This document shows positions 1-8,325 of a DNA stretch of 64,000 nucleotides, piece after piece (position 1 is the stretch's first letter; each line of letters starts with the position of its first letter). The stretch is from Oxalobacteraceae bacterium (GTDB lineage Bacteria > Pseudomonadota > Gammaproteobacteria > Burkholderiales > Burkholderiaceae_D): positions 62,001 through 126,000 of the forward strand of contig JAIXXN010000053.1 of the NCBI GenBank assembly GCA_027490725.1, in the 5' to 3' direction. The position numbers were made by a program, and so were the translations under genes. The notes below the pieces were generated by a model. That model saw nothing but the letters and a program-made list of their open reading frames with translations, was not told where the DNA came from and made no database searches.

Positions 1-106
1 ATGCAGGTATTTGAACACAGCCTATGCTGGTATGCAATAAATCTCACCCGATTGTCGCGCCCGCACCGATATAATGCAGATTGCTCAGAAGCATCGAAAG
101 GCTGGT

Positions 107-1297
107 ATGTCCTCTCCACTTGGTCCGCAAGAAGCGCAAGCCTATCTGCATAAATTGCTCAGGGCGATGCATCAGATGGGCGCTTCCGATCTGTTTATTG
201 CCGCCGATTTCCCGCCCAGCGTGAAGGCGCAGGGCGCCATGAAGCCGCTCAGCCAGCAGAAACTTAGCGGGCCGGTGACGCGCGCGCTGGCCTTGTCGAT
301 CATGAACGAGAAGCAGCAGCGCGAGTTTGAAACCGAGCTCGAATGTAATTTCGCCATTTCGCTACCTGATCTGTGTCGCTTCCGCGTGAATGTCTTCGTG
401 CAGCAGCAGTGCGTGAGTATGGTGATCCGTACGATTGCGGCGGAAATTCCCGATTTCGAGAAACTGGCGCTGCCCGCAGTCCTCAAGGATGTGATCATGA
501 GCAAACGCGGGCTGGTGCTGGTGGTCGGTGGGACCGGCTCCGGCAAGTCGACCACGCTGGCCGCCATGATCGATTACCGCAACGCCAATTCGGCCGGCCA
601 CATCATCACGGTGGAAGATCCGGTCGAATACGTCCACAAGAACAAGCAGTGTCTGGTGACGCACCGCGAGGTGGGCGTCGATACCCTGTCCTGGCATAAC
701 GCGCTGAAAAATACCTTGCGGCAGGCGCCCGATGTGATTCTGATCGGCGAGATCCGCGATACGGAAACCATGGAGCATGCGATTGCGTTTGCCGAGACCG
801 GCCATTTGTGTCTGGGTACGCTGCACGCCAATAACGCCAATCAGACTATGGACCGCATCATCAATTTCTTCCCCGAAGAGCGCCGCAACCAGTTGCTGAT
901 GGATCTGTCGTCGAACTTGCGGGCGATCGTGTCGCAGCGTCTGATCCGCACGGAAGATGGCACGGGCCGCAAGGCGGCGATAGAAATTCTGCTGAATACG
1001 CCGACCATTGCCGAGATGATTTTTAAAGGGAATTTCCAGAACATCAAAGAGATCATGCACAAATCCCGTGAACTGGGCATGTGTACCTTCGACCAGGCGC
1101 TGTATGAACTTTATAATGCGGGCTACATTGCCTATGAAGAGGCGCTGCGCAATGCCGACTCGGTGAACGGCTTACGCCTGCAGATCAAGCTGCACGGCGG
1201 CCGTCAGGAGGCTGGCAGCGTCAGTGCAGCCGGGGCCGGGTCGCTCAGCATGCAGCTCGATGAAGCGTCACCGGACGAAGATCAAGCTATCCAATAA
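107..1297 (+). CDS. pilU: Type IV pilus retraction ATPase, PilT/PilU family
   Basis: This is a hexameric secretion-superfamily ATPase expected to power or assist pilus retraction at the cytoplasmic face of the inner membrane. The Walker A motif GGTGSGKST lies at about residues 141-149 and the Walker B region reads ILIGEIRD, followed by a His-containing segment (GHLCLGTLHANN) typical of PilT-type enzymes. The length (396 aa) fits PilU better than PilT, which is usually nearer 345 aa. I chose ATG 107, preceded by GAAAGG, over an in-frame ATG at 74. The 74 ATG overlaps a TATAAT-like hexamer (70-75), so it may lie upstream of the transcription start. A pilT partner would be expected before the window. 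Confidence 0.88.
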   Translation: MSSPLGPQEAQAYLHKLLRAMHQMGASDLFIAADFPPSVKAQGAMKPLSQQKLSGPVTRALALSIMNEKQQREFETELECNFAISLPDLCRFRVNVFVQQQCVSMVIRTIAAEIPDFEKLALPAVLKDVIMSKRGLVLVVGGTGSGKSTTLAAMIDYRNANSAGHIITVEDPVEYVHKNKQCLVTHREVGVDTLSWHNALKNTLRQAPDVILIGEIRDTETMEHAIAFAETGHLCLGTLHANNANQTMDRIINFFPEERRNQLLMDLSSNLRAIVSQRLIRTEDGTGRKAAIEILLNTPTIAEMIFKGNFQNIKEIMHKSRELGMCTFDQALYELYNAGYIAYEEALRNADSVNGLRLQIKLHGGRQEAGSVSAAGAGSLSMQLDEASPDEDQAIQ

Positions 1298-1333
1298 CCA
1301 GTCTATAGTCAGTATCAACCTAGGAAGTTACAC

Positions 1334-1816
1334 ATGCCACAATTCGAGAAGAAAATCTGCAGCCGCGACGAGCTGGCAGCGCGCGTGGCAGCGCTGCCCA
1401 AGCCCGTAGTCATGACCAACGGTGTGTTCGACATCCTGCACCGTGGTCACGTTACCTATCTGGCACAGGCGCGTGCTCTGGGCGGGTCACTGGTGGTGGC
1501 GGCCAATACCGACGCTTCCGTCAAGCGTCTGGGGAAGGGCGATGACCGTCCGCTGAATAGCTGTGCGGACCGTATGGCAGTGCTGGCCGCGCTGCAGGCG
1601 GTCGATCTGGTGGTCGATTTTGATGAGGATACGGCGCTCGAAGCGGTGCTTGCCGCCCGCCCGGAAATTTACGCCAAGGGTGGCGATTACCGTATGGATG
1701 AAATCCCCGAAGGGCTGGCCGTGCTGGCCTATGGCGGCGAAGCCGTCGCGATCAATTTCGAACACGACCGTTCGACCACCAAACTGCTGACCAAGGTTCG
1801 CGCGCAGCAGCCCTGA
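1334..1816 (+). CDS. rfaE2: D-glycero-beta-D-manno-heptose 1-phosphate adenylyltransferase
   Basis: This nucleotidyltransferase makes ADP-D-glycero-beta-D-manno-heptose for the lipopolysaccharide inner core. The cytidylyltransferase signature TNGVFDILHRGH, with the HxGH nucleotide-binding motif at residues 36-39, is near the N terminus. At 160 aa it is the stand-alone C-terminal half of the fused HldE of enterobacteria; the kinase half (rfaE1/hldA) is not in the window. AGGAAG stands seven bases before the ATG. It lies 36 bp after pilU on the same strand, so co-transcription is possible. The family assignment is firm. The stand-alone form is common in betaproteobacteria (family knowledge). 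Confidence 0.92.
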   Translation: MPQFEKKICSRDELAARVAALPKPVVMTNGVFDILHRGHVTYLAQARALGGSLVVAANTDASVKRLGKGDDRPLNSCADRMAVLAALQAVDLVVDFDEDTALEAVLAARPEIYAKGGDYRMDEIPEGLAVLAYGGEAVAINFEHDRSTTKLLTKVRAQQP

Positions 1817-1866
1817 TGCACTTAGACCTCCCACCCTGCCGGGCGCTGGCCCGGCAGTCCTGCAGC

Positions 1867-2337
1867 TCAGGCGCCGCCGGCGTAACCGTTCTGGCGCCAC
1901 GCTTCAAACACCACCACCGCCACTGTGTTCGACAGATTCATGCTGCGGTTATCGGGGCGCATCGGCAGGCGGATGCGCTGGGCCGGGGCAAAGCTGTCGC
2001 GTAGCGCTGGCGCCAGACCGCGCGTTTCCGAGCCGAACACGAATACATCGCCGGGCTGGAAAGTCGCCTGCCCGAACGGTGCGGAACCGTGCGTCGTCAT
2101 GGCAAACATGCGCTGCGGGTCGGGCTGTACGGCGGCCAGAAACGCGGCCCAGTCAGCGTGCACCTGCATGCGCGCGTATTCGTGATAGTCGAGGCCGGCG
2201 CGTTTCAGTTTGCTGTCTTCGAGCGGAAAACCGAGTGGTTCGATCAGATGTAATTGCACGCCCGTGTTGGCGCACAGACGGATCACATTGCCCGTGTTGG
2301 GTGGAATTTCTGGCTCGACGAGTACGACATGAAACAC
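1867..2337 (-). CDS. trmL: tRNA (cytidine(34)-2'-O)-methyltransferase
   Basis: This small SPOUT-class methyltransferase is predicted to methylate the 2'-OH of the wobble nucleotide of tRNA-Leu isoacceptors. The 156-residue length equals the usual TrmL length. The start (VEPEIPPNTGNVIRLCANT), the VFGSETRGL loop and the C-terminal SMNLSNTVAVVVFEAWRQ stretch are the three conserved SPOUT motifs that form the trefoil knot. The start codon is GTG, preceded by AAGGAG at a spacing of six; reading from GTG gives the canonical MFHVVL beginning. It ends opposite rfaE2 (convergent, 50 bp apart) and follows comF on the same strand by 20 bp. Confidence 0.93.
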   Translation of the reverse strand: MFHVVLVEPEIPPNTGNVIRLCANTGVQLHLIEPLGFPLEDSKLKRAGLDYHEYARMQVHADWAAFLAAVQPDPQRMFAMTTHGSAPFGQATFQPGDVFVFGSETRGLAPALRDSFAPAQRIRLPMRPDNRSMNLSNTVAVVVFEAWRQNGYAGGA

Positions 2338-2357
2338 GGACTTCTCCTTGATACGGT

Positions 2358-3152
2358 TTAACGGGGTGGGGTGCGGGCAAACACCAGATTACTGACCCGG
2401 CTGGCGCCATAACGGCGCAGCAGGGCGGCCAACTCCTGCACGGTGCTAGCGCTGGTCATCACATCATCGACCAGCCCGATATGGCGCCCCTGCACCAGTG
2501 CCGGCTGACTCAGTACAAACGCGCCGGCCAGATTATGCCGGCGCGCCGCCGGCGTGACCAGACTTTGCGCGGCCGTCTCGCGCACCCGCTGGAATAGTCT
2601 TGGCGCCAGCGGCACCCCGAGCTGGCGGGCCAGCGGACGGGCGATTTCCAGCGCCTGATTGTAGCCCCGCTCGGCCAGCCGGCGCGGCCCCAGCGGGACC
2701 GGGCACAGCAGATCGGGCAGACGGTAATCACGTGTACGCAGTACGGCATCGCGCAGCAGTCGTGCCATCAGCCCCGCATACGCCAGCTGCTGGCCGAACT
2801 TCAGGCGCAGCACTAGCTGGTCCAGCGGCAGTTGATAGCTGCCTGCCACCAGCGTGTGGGCGTAGGCCGGTGGCGACCTCAGGCAGGCGCCGCAACGGCT
2901 GTCGATGAGGGCGTCCGGCATGGCATCCGGTGCTGCCTCCCGATACGCGGCACCATTATCCGGTGTGAGCGGATTGGCGCAGCAGCTACAGCGCGCGCCG
3001 TTGGCGGCAGCGCTGAAGAACTGCTCGCGACAGTCCGCACAGAGCAAGGCCTTGCCCGCGCCGCACAGGGCGCAACTGGCCGGCAATAGCCAGTCCAGCA
3101 GGCGCAGGCCGCTACGACGCAGAACACGGGGTAGATCTGCACGGGCAAACAT
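2358..3152 (-). CDS. comF: ComF family phosphoribosyltransferase-like protein
   Basis: ComF/GntX-type protein linked to DNA uptake or use of DNA as nutrient; the enzymatic role is unclear. The N terminus carries paired CxxC cysteines (27/30, 38/41) and further CxC/CxxC pairs around 55-58 and 85-88, consistent with zinc binding. The C-terminal half is a type I phosphoribosyltransferase fold with the PRPP loop LVDDVMTSASTVQEL. I take ATG 3152 over GTG 3158 because GGGAG is better spaced from it. It is divergent from bioC and lies upstream of trmL, with 20 bp between, so the two probably share a transcript. Confidence 0.88.
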   Translation of the reverse strand: MFARADLPRVLRRSGLRLLDWLLPASCALCGAGKALLCADCREQFFSAAANGARCSCCANPLTPDNGAAYREAAPDAMPDALIDSRCGACLRSPPAYAHTLVAGSYQLPLDQLVLRLKFGQQLAYAGLMARLLRDAVLRTRDYRLPDLLCPVPLGPRRLAERGYNQALEIARPLARQLGVPLAPRLFQRVRETAAQSLVTPAARRHNLAGAFVLSQPALVQGRHIGLVDDVMTSASTVQELAALLRRYGASRVSNLVFARTPPR

Positions 3153-3240
3153 GGTCACTCCCGGACGCCAGAGGCGGCAAGCATGTACACTGCCGACATT
3201 ATCGCATTAGAACACCCTTCACCCCTATCGACGAACACCT

Positions 3241-4167
3241 ATGCAAGCCCCCGCTCAGCCTCCGAAACTTAGTGCCCCCATCGACCTGCAGCGCGTGCGC
3301 CGCCTGTTTGCCCGCCCCGAGCGGGTCGCGTCCGCCGACTTTTTGCGCCGTGAAATCGCCGAACGCATGCTCGACCGGCTGGGGCTGGTCAAGATTTCAC
3401 CCCAGCGTCTGCTCGATGCCGGCTGCGGCACGGGTGCCGATTTGGCGGTTTTACAGAAGACTTATGCTGCAGCGCACATCCTCGGTGTCGATGCCGCGCC
3501 GGCCATGTTGCAGGCAGCCCGGCAGCGTGCCGGACGCAGCTCTTCGCTGAACCAGTTACTGAGTAAACTATTGCCTGCCAAGGCCGGTGTGGATCTGCTG
3601 TGTGGTGATTTTGCCGAGCTGCCGCTGGGGCCGCTGAGCGTGGATCTGGTGTGGTCGAATCTGGCGTTGCACTGGCATCCCCAGCCGGACCGGGTGTTCG
3701 CCGAATGGCGCCGGGTGTTGCGGGTGAATGGCTTGCTGATGTTCTCCTGTTTCGGCCCGGACAGCCTGCGCGAGCTGCGTAGCGCCTTTGCCGAGGCCGA
3801 TCTGGCCGAACATACGCTGCCGTTTGTCGACATGCACGATTTCGGCGATCAGCTGGTCGAAGCCGGGTTTGCCACCCCGGTGCTGGACATGGAAACCATT
3901 ACCGTGACCTACGATACGGCGGCCGCACTGCTGGCCGATGTGCGCGCGCTGGGCGGCAATCCTCAGTCGACGCTGCCGCGCGGCCTGATGGGACGTCAGC
4001 GCTGGCAGCGCATGCTGGCAGCACTGGAGCGGGGGCGACGTGCAGATGGCAAGTTAGGACTCACTTTCGAGGTCATTTATGGACATGCTTTCCGCCCTGC
4101 AGCACGGATGACGTCAAGCGGCGAAGCGATAATTCGCTTTGATTTACCACGAAAACCGCCTAGGTAG
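3241..4167 (+). CDS. bioC: Malonyl-ACP O-methyltransferase (BioC-type)
   Basis: A class I SAM-dependent methyltransferase, probably the one that methylates malonyl-ACP to start pimelate synthesis for biotin. Motif I (LLDAGCGTGADL) lies near residues 57-68, and a later segment (LVWSNLALHWHPQPDRVFAEWRRVLRVNGLLMFSCFGPDSL) matches the BioC pattern. The overall 308 aa is longer than E. coli BioC (about 250 aa) but close to betaproteobacterial forms. No other bio gene is in the window, so the call rests on the protein alone; a generic SAM methyltransferase is the alternative. The gene is divergent from comF, 88 bp away. Confidence 0.8.
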   Translation: MQAPAQPPKLSAPIDLQRVRRLFARPERVASADFLRREIAERMLDRLGLVKISPQRLLDAGCGTGADLAVLQKTYAAAHILGVDAAPAMLQAARQRAGRSSSLNQLLSKLLPAKAGVDLLCGDFAELPLGPLSVDLVWSNLALHWHPQPDRVFAEWRRVLRVNGLLMFSCFGPDSLRELRSAFAEADLAEHTLPFVDMHDFGDQLVEAGFATPVLDMETITVTYDTAAALLADVRALGGNPQSTLPRGLMGRQRWQRMLAALERGRRADGKLGLTFEVIYGHAFRPAARMTSSGEAIIRFDLPRKPPR

Positions 4168-4227
4168 GTGTTTTCCCTCATAAGTGTGGTAAGGCTAGCA
4201 AGTCGAAATCTTGATTTAGATTATTTC

Positions 4228-4256
4228 TTGAGCGTGGTGATCTACTTATATATAAT
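4228..4256 (+). promoter_or_regulatory. Sigma-70 type promoter of the cytochrome oxidase operon
   Basis: TTGAGC (4228-4233) and a perfect TATAAT (4251-4256) are separated by 17 bp. The predicted start is near 4263, which leaves a leader of about 310 nt before coxB. It is the best-matching promoter in the bioC-coxB gap and points towards coxB. Confidence 0.7.
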
Positions 4257-4262
4257 CGGCCA

Positions 4263-4575
4263 ACAAAATTTGCCCTTGGACCAAGCTGCCAGCCAGATTC
4301 GGCTATAAACAGGCAGCCGCGGCCGGTGGCGGATCGCAGCGAGCACGAACGAGCAGTTGAATTAAGCAGAATCGGGCTTTTTTATTGTCCTCAGGCAGCA
4401 TCCGAGGGCCCTAACAGAGTTCCGTAAGGCCCCGCCGGGCTGGTGTCGGTATGTTTCCCGGCAACACTGGCAAGGGGCCTGTGGTTGTTTAAGGAGCGGC
4501 GCCGGTTCAGTTCACCGAAATCCGGAGTCGTTAAAAAAATATAAATTTTTAATTTCTTGGGTGGTTGGGGAAAAC
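4263..4575 (+). promoter_or_regulatory. Long structured 5' leader of coxB (candidate attenuator or small RNA)
   Basis: This 310-nt stretch has no supported gene. AGCCAGATT near 4291 can pair at 8 of 9 positions with AATCGGGCT near 4370, immediately followed by a run of six T (4378-4383), which resembles an intrinsic terminator with a long loop. Downstream, GGCCCC near 4428 pairs with GGGGCC near 4475, with inner GCCGGG/CCCGGC complementarity, while the first strand could instead pair with GGGCC near 4407. A very AT-rich tract lies just before the ribosome site. A terminated small RNA or an attenuator are both possible; both are inference from base pairing by eye. Confidence 0.4.
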
Positions 4576-5802
4576 ATGAAACATGCGAAACGACTTCAAT
4601 CGTTGATGCTCGGGCTGTCAGTGATGGCGGCGAACATCCCAGCGTGGGCGGCAGACGCGGCGGTGAGCGCGACTGGTACGTACACGTCGGCAACCGGCGG
4701 TACTGGCGGCCCTGTCGCCGGCGAACTGAATCTGCAGCCGCCAGCGACCCAGATCGCATCGGAGATCTACAGTCTGCACACGTGGATGATGGTGGTCTGT
4801 ATGGTCATCTTCGTCGCTGTGTTCGGCGTGATGTTCTACTCGATCTTCAAACACCGTAAGTCGCTCGGTCACAAACCTGCCACCTTCCATGAATCCACCG
4901 CCGTGGAAATCGCCTGGACCGTGGTGCCTTTCCTGATCGTGATCGGGATGGCACTGCCTGCTACTCGCACCGTGGTTGGCATGAAAGACACTTCGAATGC
5001 CGATATCACCATCAAGGCCACCGGCATGCAGTGGAAATGGGGCTACGATTACCTGAAAGGCGAGGGCGAAGGGATTGCCTTCCTGTCCAATCTGGCCACG
5101 CCACGCGCACAAGTGGGCGCGCCGGGCTTCGAGGCGACCGAAAAACGCGGCGATAACTACCTGATGGAAGTCGATCAGGAAGTGGTCGTGCCGGTCAACA
5201 AAAAAATCCGCATCATCACCACTGCCAACGATGTGATTCACTCGTGGTCGATTCCGGCCTTCGGCGTGAAACAGGATGCGATCCCCGGTTTCGTGCGCGA
5301 CACCTGGTTCAAAGCCGAACATACCGGTACTTTCCGTGGTTACTGCTCGGAACTGTGTGGCAAGGAACACGCCTTCATGCCTATCGTAGTGCGGGTGGTC
5401 AGCGATGCCGACTACAGCGCCTGGGTCGCTGCCAAGAAAAAGGAAATGGCGGCACTGGCCGACGATCCGAGCAAAACCTGGACCATCGATGAACTGAAAA
5501 CCAAGGGCGAAAAAGTGTACGCCGCCAACTGCGTGGCTTGCCACCAGGCCAATGGTAAGGGCGTCGCTGCGACCTTCGCGCCACTCGATGGCTCGCCAGT
5601 CGTGACCGGCCCGAAAGCCGAACAGATCGACGTGCTGTTGCACGGTAAGAAGAGCGGTAAATATGCCACCGAAATGCCGGCGTGGAAGCAACTGTCGGAT
5701 ACGGATATCGCAGCAGTCATTACCTATACCCGTAATAGCTGGTCGAACAAGGCCGCCGAAAACATCGTTCAACCAGCCGAAGTTGTGGCTGCACGTAAGT
5801 AA
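4576..5802 (+). CDS. coxB: Cytochrome c oxidase subunit II with fused cytochrome c domain
   Basis: The copper-A subunit of an aa3-type oxidase accepts electrons from cytochrome c at the periplasmic face. A signal peptide ends near AWA-AD (residues 25-28) and two transmembrane helices span about 65-90 and 105-130. The CuA site reads CSELCGKEHAFM (C257, C261, H265, M268). A C-terminal cytochrome c domain carries C319-V-A-C-H323, so this is a caa3-like fused subunit II. ATG 4576 is preferred to a GTG at 4561, since GGTTGGGG acts as ribosome site and the signal peptide then starts with MKHAKR. It heads the cox operon; coxA follows after 15 bp. Confidence 0.95.
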   Translation: MKHAKRLQSLMLGLSVMAANIPAWAADAAVSATGTYTSATGGTGGPVAGELNLQPPATQIASEIYSLHTWMMVVCMVIFVAVFGVMFYSIFKHRKSLGHKPATFHESTAVEIAWTVVPFLIVIGMALPATRTVVGMKDTSNADITIKATGMQWKWGYDYLKGEGEGIAFLSNLATPRAQVGAPGFEATEKRGDNYLMEVDQEVVVPVNKKIRIITTANDVIHSWSIPAFGVKQDAIPGFVRDTWFKAEHTGTFRGYCSELCGKEHAFMPIVVRVVSDADYSAWVAAKKKEMAALADDPSKTWTIDELKTKGEKVYAANCVACHQANGKGVAATFAPLDGSPVVTGPKAEQIDVLLHGKKSGKYATEMPAWKQLSDTDIAAVITYTRNSWSNKAAENIVQPAEVVAARK

Positions 5803-5817
5803 TCAGGAGCGTTACAA

Positions 5818-7407
5818 ATGAGCACTAGCACTGTAGATCACGCGCACGATCACGACCACGCACACGACCATCCCCATGGTCTGGCGCGCTGGCTGTTTGC
5901 CACCAATCACAAAGACATCGGTACGCTGTACCTGTGGTTCTCGCTGATTATGCTGATGTCGGGCGGCGTACTGGCCCTGATGATCCGCACCGAACTGTTT
6001 AAACCGGGCCTGCAATACTTCCAGCCGGAGTTCTTCAACCAGCTGACCACCATGCACGGTCTGGTGATGGTGTTCGGCGCCATCATGCCAGCCTTCGTCG
6101 GCTTCGCTAACTGGATGATTCCGCTGCAGATCGGCGCTTCCGATATGGCGTTTGCCCGCATGAACAACTTCTCGTTCTGGCTGCTGCCACCGGCCGCGCT
6201 GCTGCTGGCCTCGTCGTTCTTCGTGCCGGGCGGCGCGACCGCTGCCGGCTGGACGCTGTACGCACCGCTGTCGAGCCAGATGGGTATCGGCATGGACATG
6301 GGTATTTTCGCCATGCACCTGATGGGCGCGTCCTCGATCATGGGTTCGATTAACATCATCGTCACCATCCTGAACATGCGCGCTCCCGGCATGACCCTGA
6401 TGAAAATGCCGATGTTCTGCTGCACCTGGCTGATCACCGCCTACCTGCTGATCGCTGTGATGCCGGTTCTGGCAGGCGCGATCACCATGACCCTGACCGA
6501 CCGTCACTTCGGCACCTCCTTCTTCAACGCCGCTGGCGGCGGTGATCCGGTGATGTACCAGCACATCTTCTGGTTCTTCGGTCACCCTGAGGTGTACATC
6601 ATGATTCTGCCGGCCTTCGGCATCGTCTCGCAGATTCTGCCAGCGTTCGCCCGCAAGCAGCTGTTCGGCTACGCTTCGATGGTCTACGCTACCGCCTCGA
6701 TCGCGATTCTGTCCTTCATCGTCTGGGCGCACCACATGTTCAGCACCGGTATGCCGGTGACCTCGCAACTGTTCTTCATGTACGCCACCATGCTGATCGC
6801 CGTTCCAACCGGCGTGAAAGTGTTTAACTGGGTTGCCACCATGTGGAAGGGTTCGATGACCTTCGAAACCCCGATGCTGTTCGCCGTCGGCTTCATCTTC
6901 GTGTTCACCATCGGTGGCTTCACCGGTCTGATTCTGGCCGTGACCCCGATCGACATCCAGTTGCAGGACACCTACTACGTGGTGGCGCACTTCCACTACG
7001 TGCTGGTGGCCGGTTCGCTGTTTGCCCTGTTCGCCGGTTTCTACTACTGGTCGCCGAAATGGACTGGCTTCATGTACAACGAAGGCATGGGCAAGTTCCA
7101 CTTCTGGGCTTCGCTGATCACCTTTAACATTACCTTCTTCCCGATGCACTTCCTGGGTCTGGCAGGTATGCCGCGCCGCTACGCTGACTATTCGGCGCAG
7201 TTCACCGACTTCAACTCGATCGCCACCATCGGTGCTTTCGGTTTCGGTCTGTCGCAGGCATTCTTCCTGTTCTTCGTGGTGCTGCCAACCATCCGTGGCG
7301 GTAAGAAAGCCGAAGCCAAACCTTGGGAAGCTGCCGAAGGTCTGGAGTGGACTGTGCCATCGCCGGCACCGTTCCACACCTTCGAAACCCCACCACAGGT
7401 GAAGTAA
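5818..7407 (+). CDS. coxA: Cytochrome c oxidase subunit I
   Basis: The catalytic heme-copper subunit reduces oxygen at the heme a3/CuB centre and pumps protons. It has the twelve-helix pattern, the active-site motif [11 protein letters not shown] near residue 255 and the later HHMF and [13 protein letters not shown] segments that supply heme and copper ligands. Its 529 aa are typical. The N terminus is unusually His-rich ([14 protein letters not shown], residues 8-21), which could be a metal-binding tail; that role is inference. Codon use is strongly biased and uniform, as expected of a highly expressed gene. The stop at 7405-7407 is two bases before the next small gene. Confidence 0.97.
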   Translation: MSTSTVDHAHDHDHAHDHPHGLARWLFATNHKDIGTLYLWFSLIMLMSGGVLALMIRTELFKPGLQYFQPEFFNQLTTMHGLVMVFGAIMPAFVGFANWMIPLQIGASDMAFARMNNFSFWLLPPAALLLASSFFVPGGATAAGWTLYAPLSSQMGIGMDMGIFAMHLMGASSIMGSINIIVTILNMRAPGMTLMKMPMFCCTWLITAYLLIAVMPVLAGAITMTLTDRHFGTSFFNAAGGGDPVMYQHIFWFFGHPEVYIMILPAFGIVSQILPAFARKQLFGYASMVYATASIAILSFIVWAHHMFSTGMPVTSQLFFMYATMLIAVPTGVKVFNWVATMWKGSMTFETPMLFAVGFIFVFTIGGFTGLILAVTPIDIQLQDTYYVVAHFHYVLVAGSLFALFAGFYYWSPKWTGFMYNEGMGKFHFWASLITFNITFFPMHFLGLAGMPRRYADYSAQFTDFNSIATIGAFGFGLSQAFFLFFVVLPTIRGGKKAEAKPWEAAEGLEWTVPSPAPFHTFETPPQVK

Positions 7408-7409
7408 TC

Positions 7410-7517
7410 GTGACGCCGAAAAAGCAACCGAACAATGCCCGTACCGGCTGGATGCTGGCCGGTCTGGCACTGTTCTTCTTCGTGTCGGTGTATGTCAAAC
7501 ATATCTGGCTGAGCTAA
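7410..7517 (+). CDS. Cytochrome oxidase small assembly-type membrane peptide (35 aa)
   Basis: A 35-codon reading frame starts with GTG two bases after the coxA stop; AGGTGA inside the coxA end serves as ribosome site. The peptide has a basic N-terminal segment (TPKKQPNNARTGW) followed by one transmembrane helix (MLAGLALFFFVSVYVKHIWL). Similar tiny proteins between coxA and ctaG are annotated as oxidase small assembly proteins in Burkholderiales (family knowledge, not checked here). The tight fit between coxA and ctaG, with one base to the ctaG start, supports a real gene. Confidence 0.75.
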   Translation: MTPKKQPNNARTGWMLAGLALFFFVSVYVKHIWLS

Positions 7518-7518
7518 C

Positions 7519-8076
7519 GTGAGCGACGCTGCATCGGGCCGCGGCTTGAACCGTACTTTGCTGGGCAAGCTGATTGTCGTGGCAGTGCTGATGTTCGGTT
7601 TTGCCTACGCGCTTAACCCGTTCTACCGGCAGATCTGTGAAGCACTGGGCATCAATGTGCTGACGCAGCAAGACGGTACGGTGAGCGCGCCGGTGAATAC
7701 CCAGATCGATATGACGCGCGAAGTGGTCGTGGAATTTGACGGCAACGCGCAGGGGCCATGGCGTTTCCGTCCCGTGACGCGCAGCATGACGGTGCATCCG
7801 GGCGAACTGGTGACGGCGACGTATGAAGTGGTGAATACTCTGAATCGTCCCGTCAGTGCACAGGCGATACCGAGCTACGCGCCGCAGAGCGCCATGCCGC
7901 ACTTGAAAAAGGTCGAGTGTTTCTGCTTCAAGCAGCAGACCTTGCAGGCCAACGAAGCACGGCAGATGCCGGTGGTGTTTTTCATCGATCCGGCGCTGCC
8001 GAAGGATGTGAAGACGATTACGCTGTCCTACACTTTCTTTGAAGTGGGCGGACTGGAAAAATCAGCAGCACAGTAA
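7519..8076 (+). CDS. ctaG: Cytochrome c oxidase assembly protein CtaG/Cox11
   Basis: This copper chaperone delivers copper to the CuB site of subunit I. One N-terminal membrane anchor (KLIVVAVLMFGFAYALNPFY, about 15-35) holds a periplasmic immunoglobulin-like domain. The copper-binding motif CFCF is at 134-137 within VECFCFKQQ, and the late PVVFFIDP and TLSYTFF segments are conserved in the family. It starts with GTG one base after the preceding small gene and has the normal Cox11 length of 185 aa. Position directly before subunit III matches other proteobacterial cox operons. Confidence 0.95.
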   Translation: MSDAASGRGLNRTLLGKLIVVAVLMFGFAYALNPFYRQICEALGINVLTQQDGTVSAPVNTQIDMTREVVVEFDGNAQGPWRFRPVTRSMTVHPGELVTATYEVVNTLNRPVSAQAIPSYAPQSAMPHLKKVECFCFKQQTLQANEARQMPVVFFIDPALPKDVKTITLSYTFFEVGGLEKSAAQ

Positions 8077-8088
8077 AAGGTTGTGACG

Positions 8089-8289
8089 ATGGAGAAGAAA
8101 CCGCAGGCGTCGTTCCTGTATTCGCTGAAAGCGGTAATCTGGTCGTTTTTCGGCCTGCGCCGCAAAAGCGACTTCGATCACGACGAAGTAAAGCTTAATC
8201 CGCTGCATATCATCATTGCAGCACTGCTGGCGGTAGCCTGCTTCATCGGCACCCTGATCAGCATCGTCAAGTATGTGGTTCTAAAATAA
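8089..8289 (+). CDS. DUF2970 family membrane protein
   Basis: A 66-aa protein of unknown activity with a cytosolic N terminus (SLKAVIWSFFGLRRKSDFDHD) and one C-terminal membrane helix (IIIAALLAVACFIGTLISIVKYVVL). The segment AVxWSFFGxRR followed by an acidic stretch is the DUF2970 pattern, a family often found between ctaG and coxC in betaproteobacteria. ATG 8089, with AAAAGG eight bases upstream, is preferred to GTG 8083. A role in oxidase assembly is inferred only from its position. Confidence 0.8.
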   Translation: MEKKPQASFLYSLKAVIWSFFGLRRKSDFDHDEVKLNPLHIIIAALLAVACFIGTLISIVKYVVLK

Positions 8290-8325
8290 AACGTAGCATT
8301 CTCGAATAAAGTAAGGGAGATGAAG

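Noticed and set aside
5812-7470. A 552-codon frame antisense to coxA
   Set aside because: Highly His/Gln/Arg-rich low-complexity product, no start context, and complete overlap with a certain gene.
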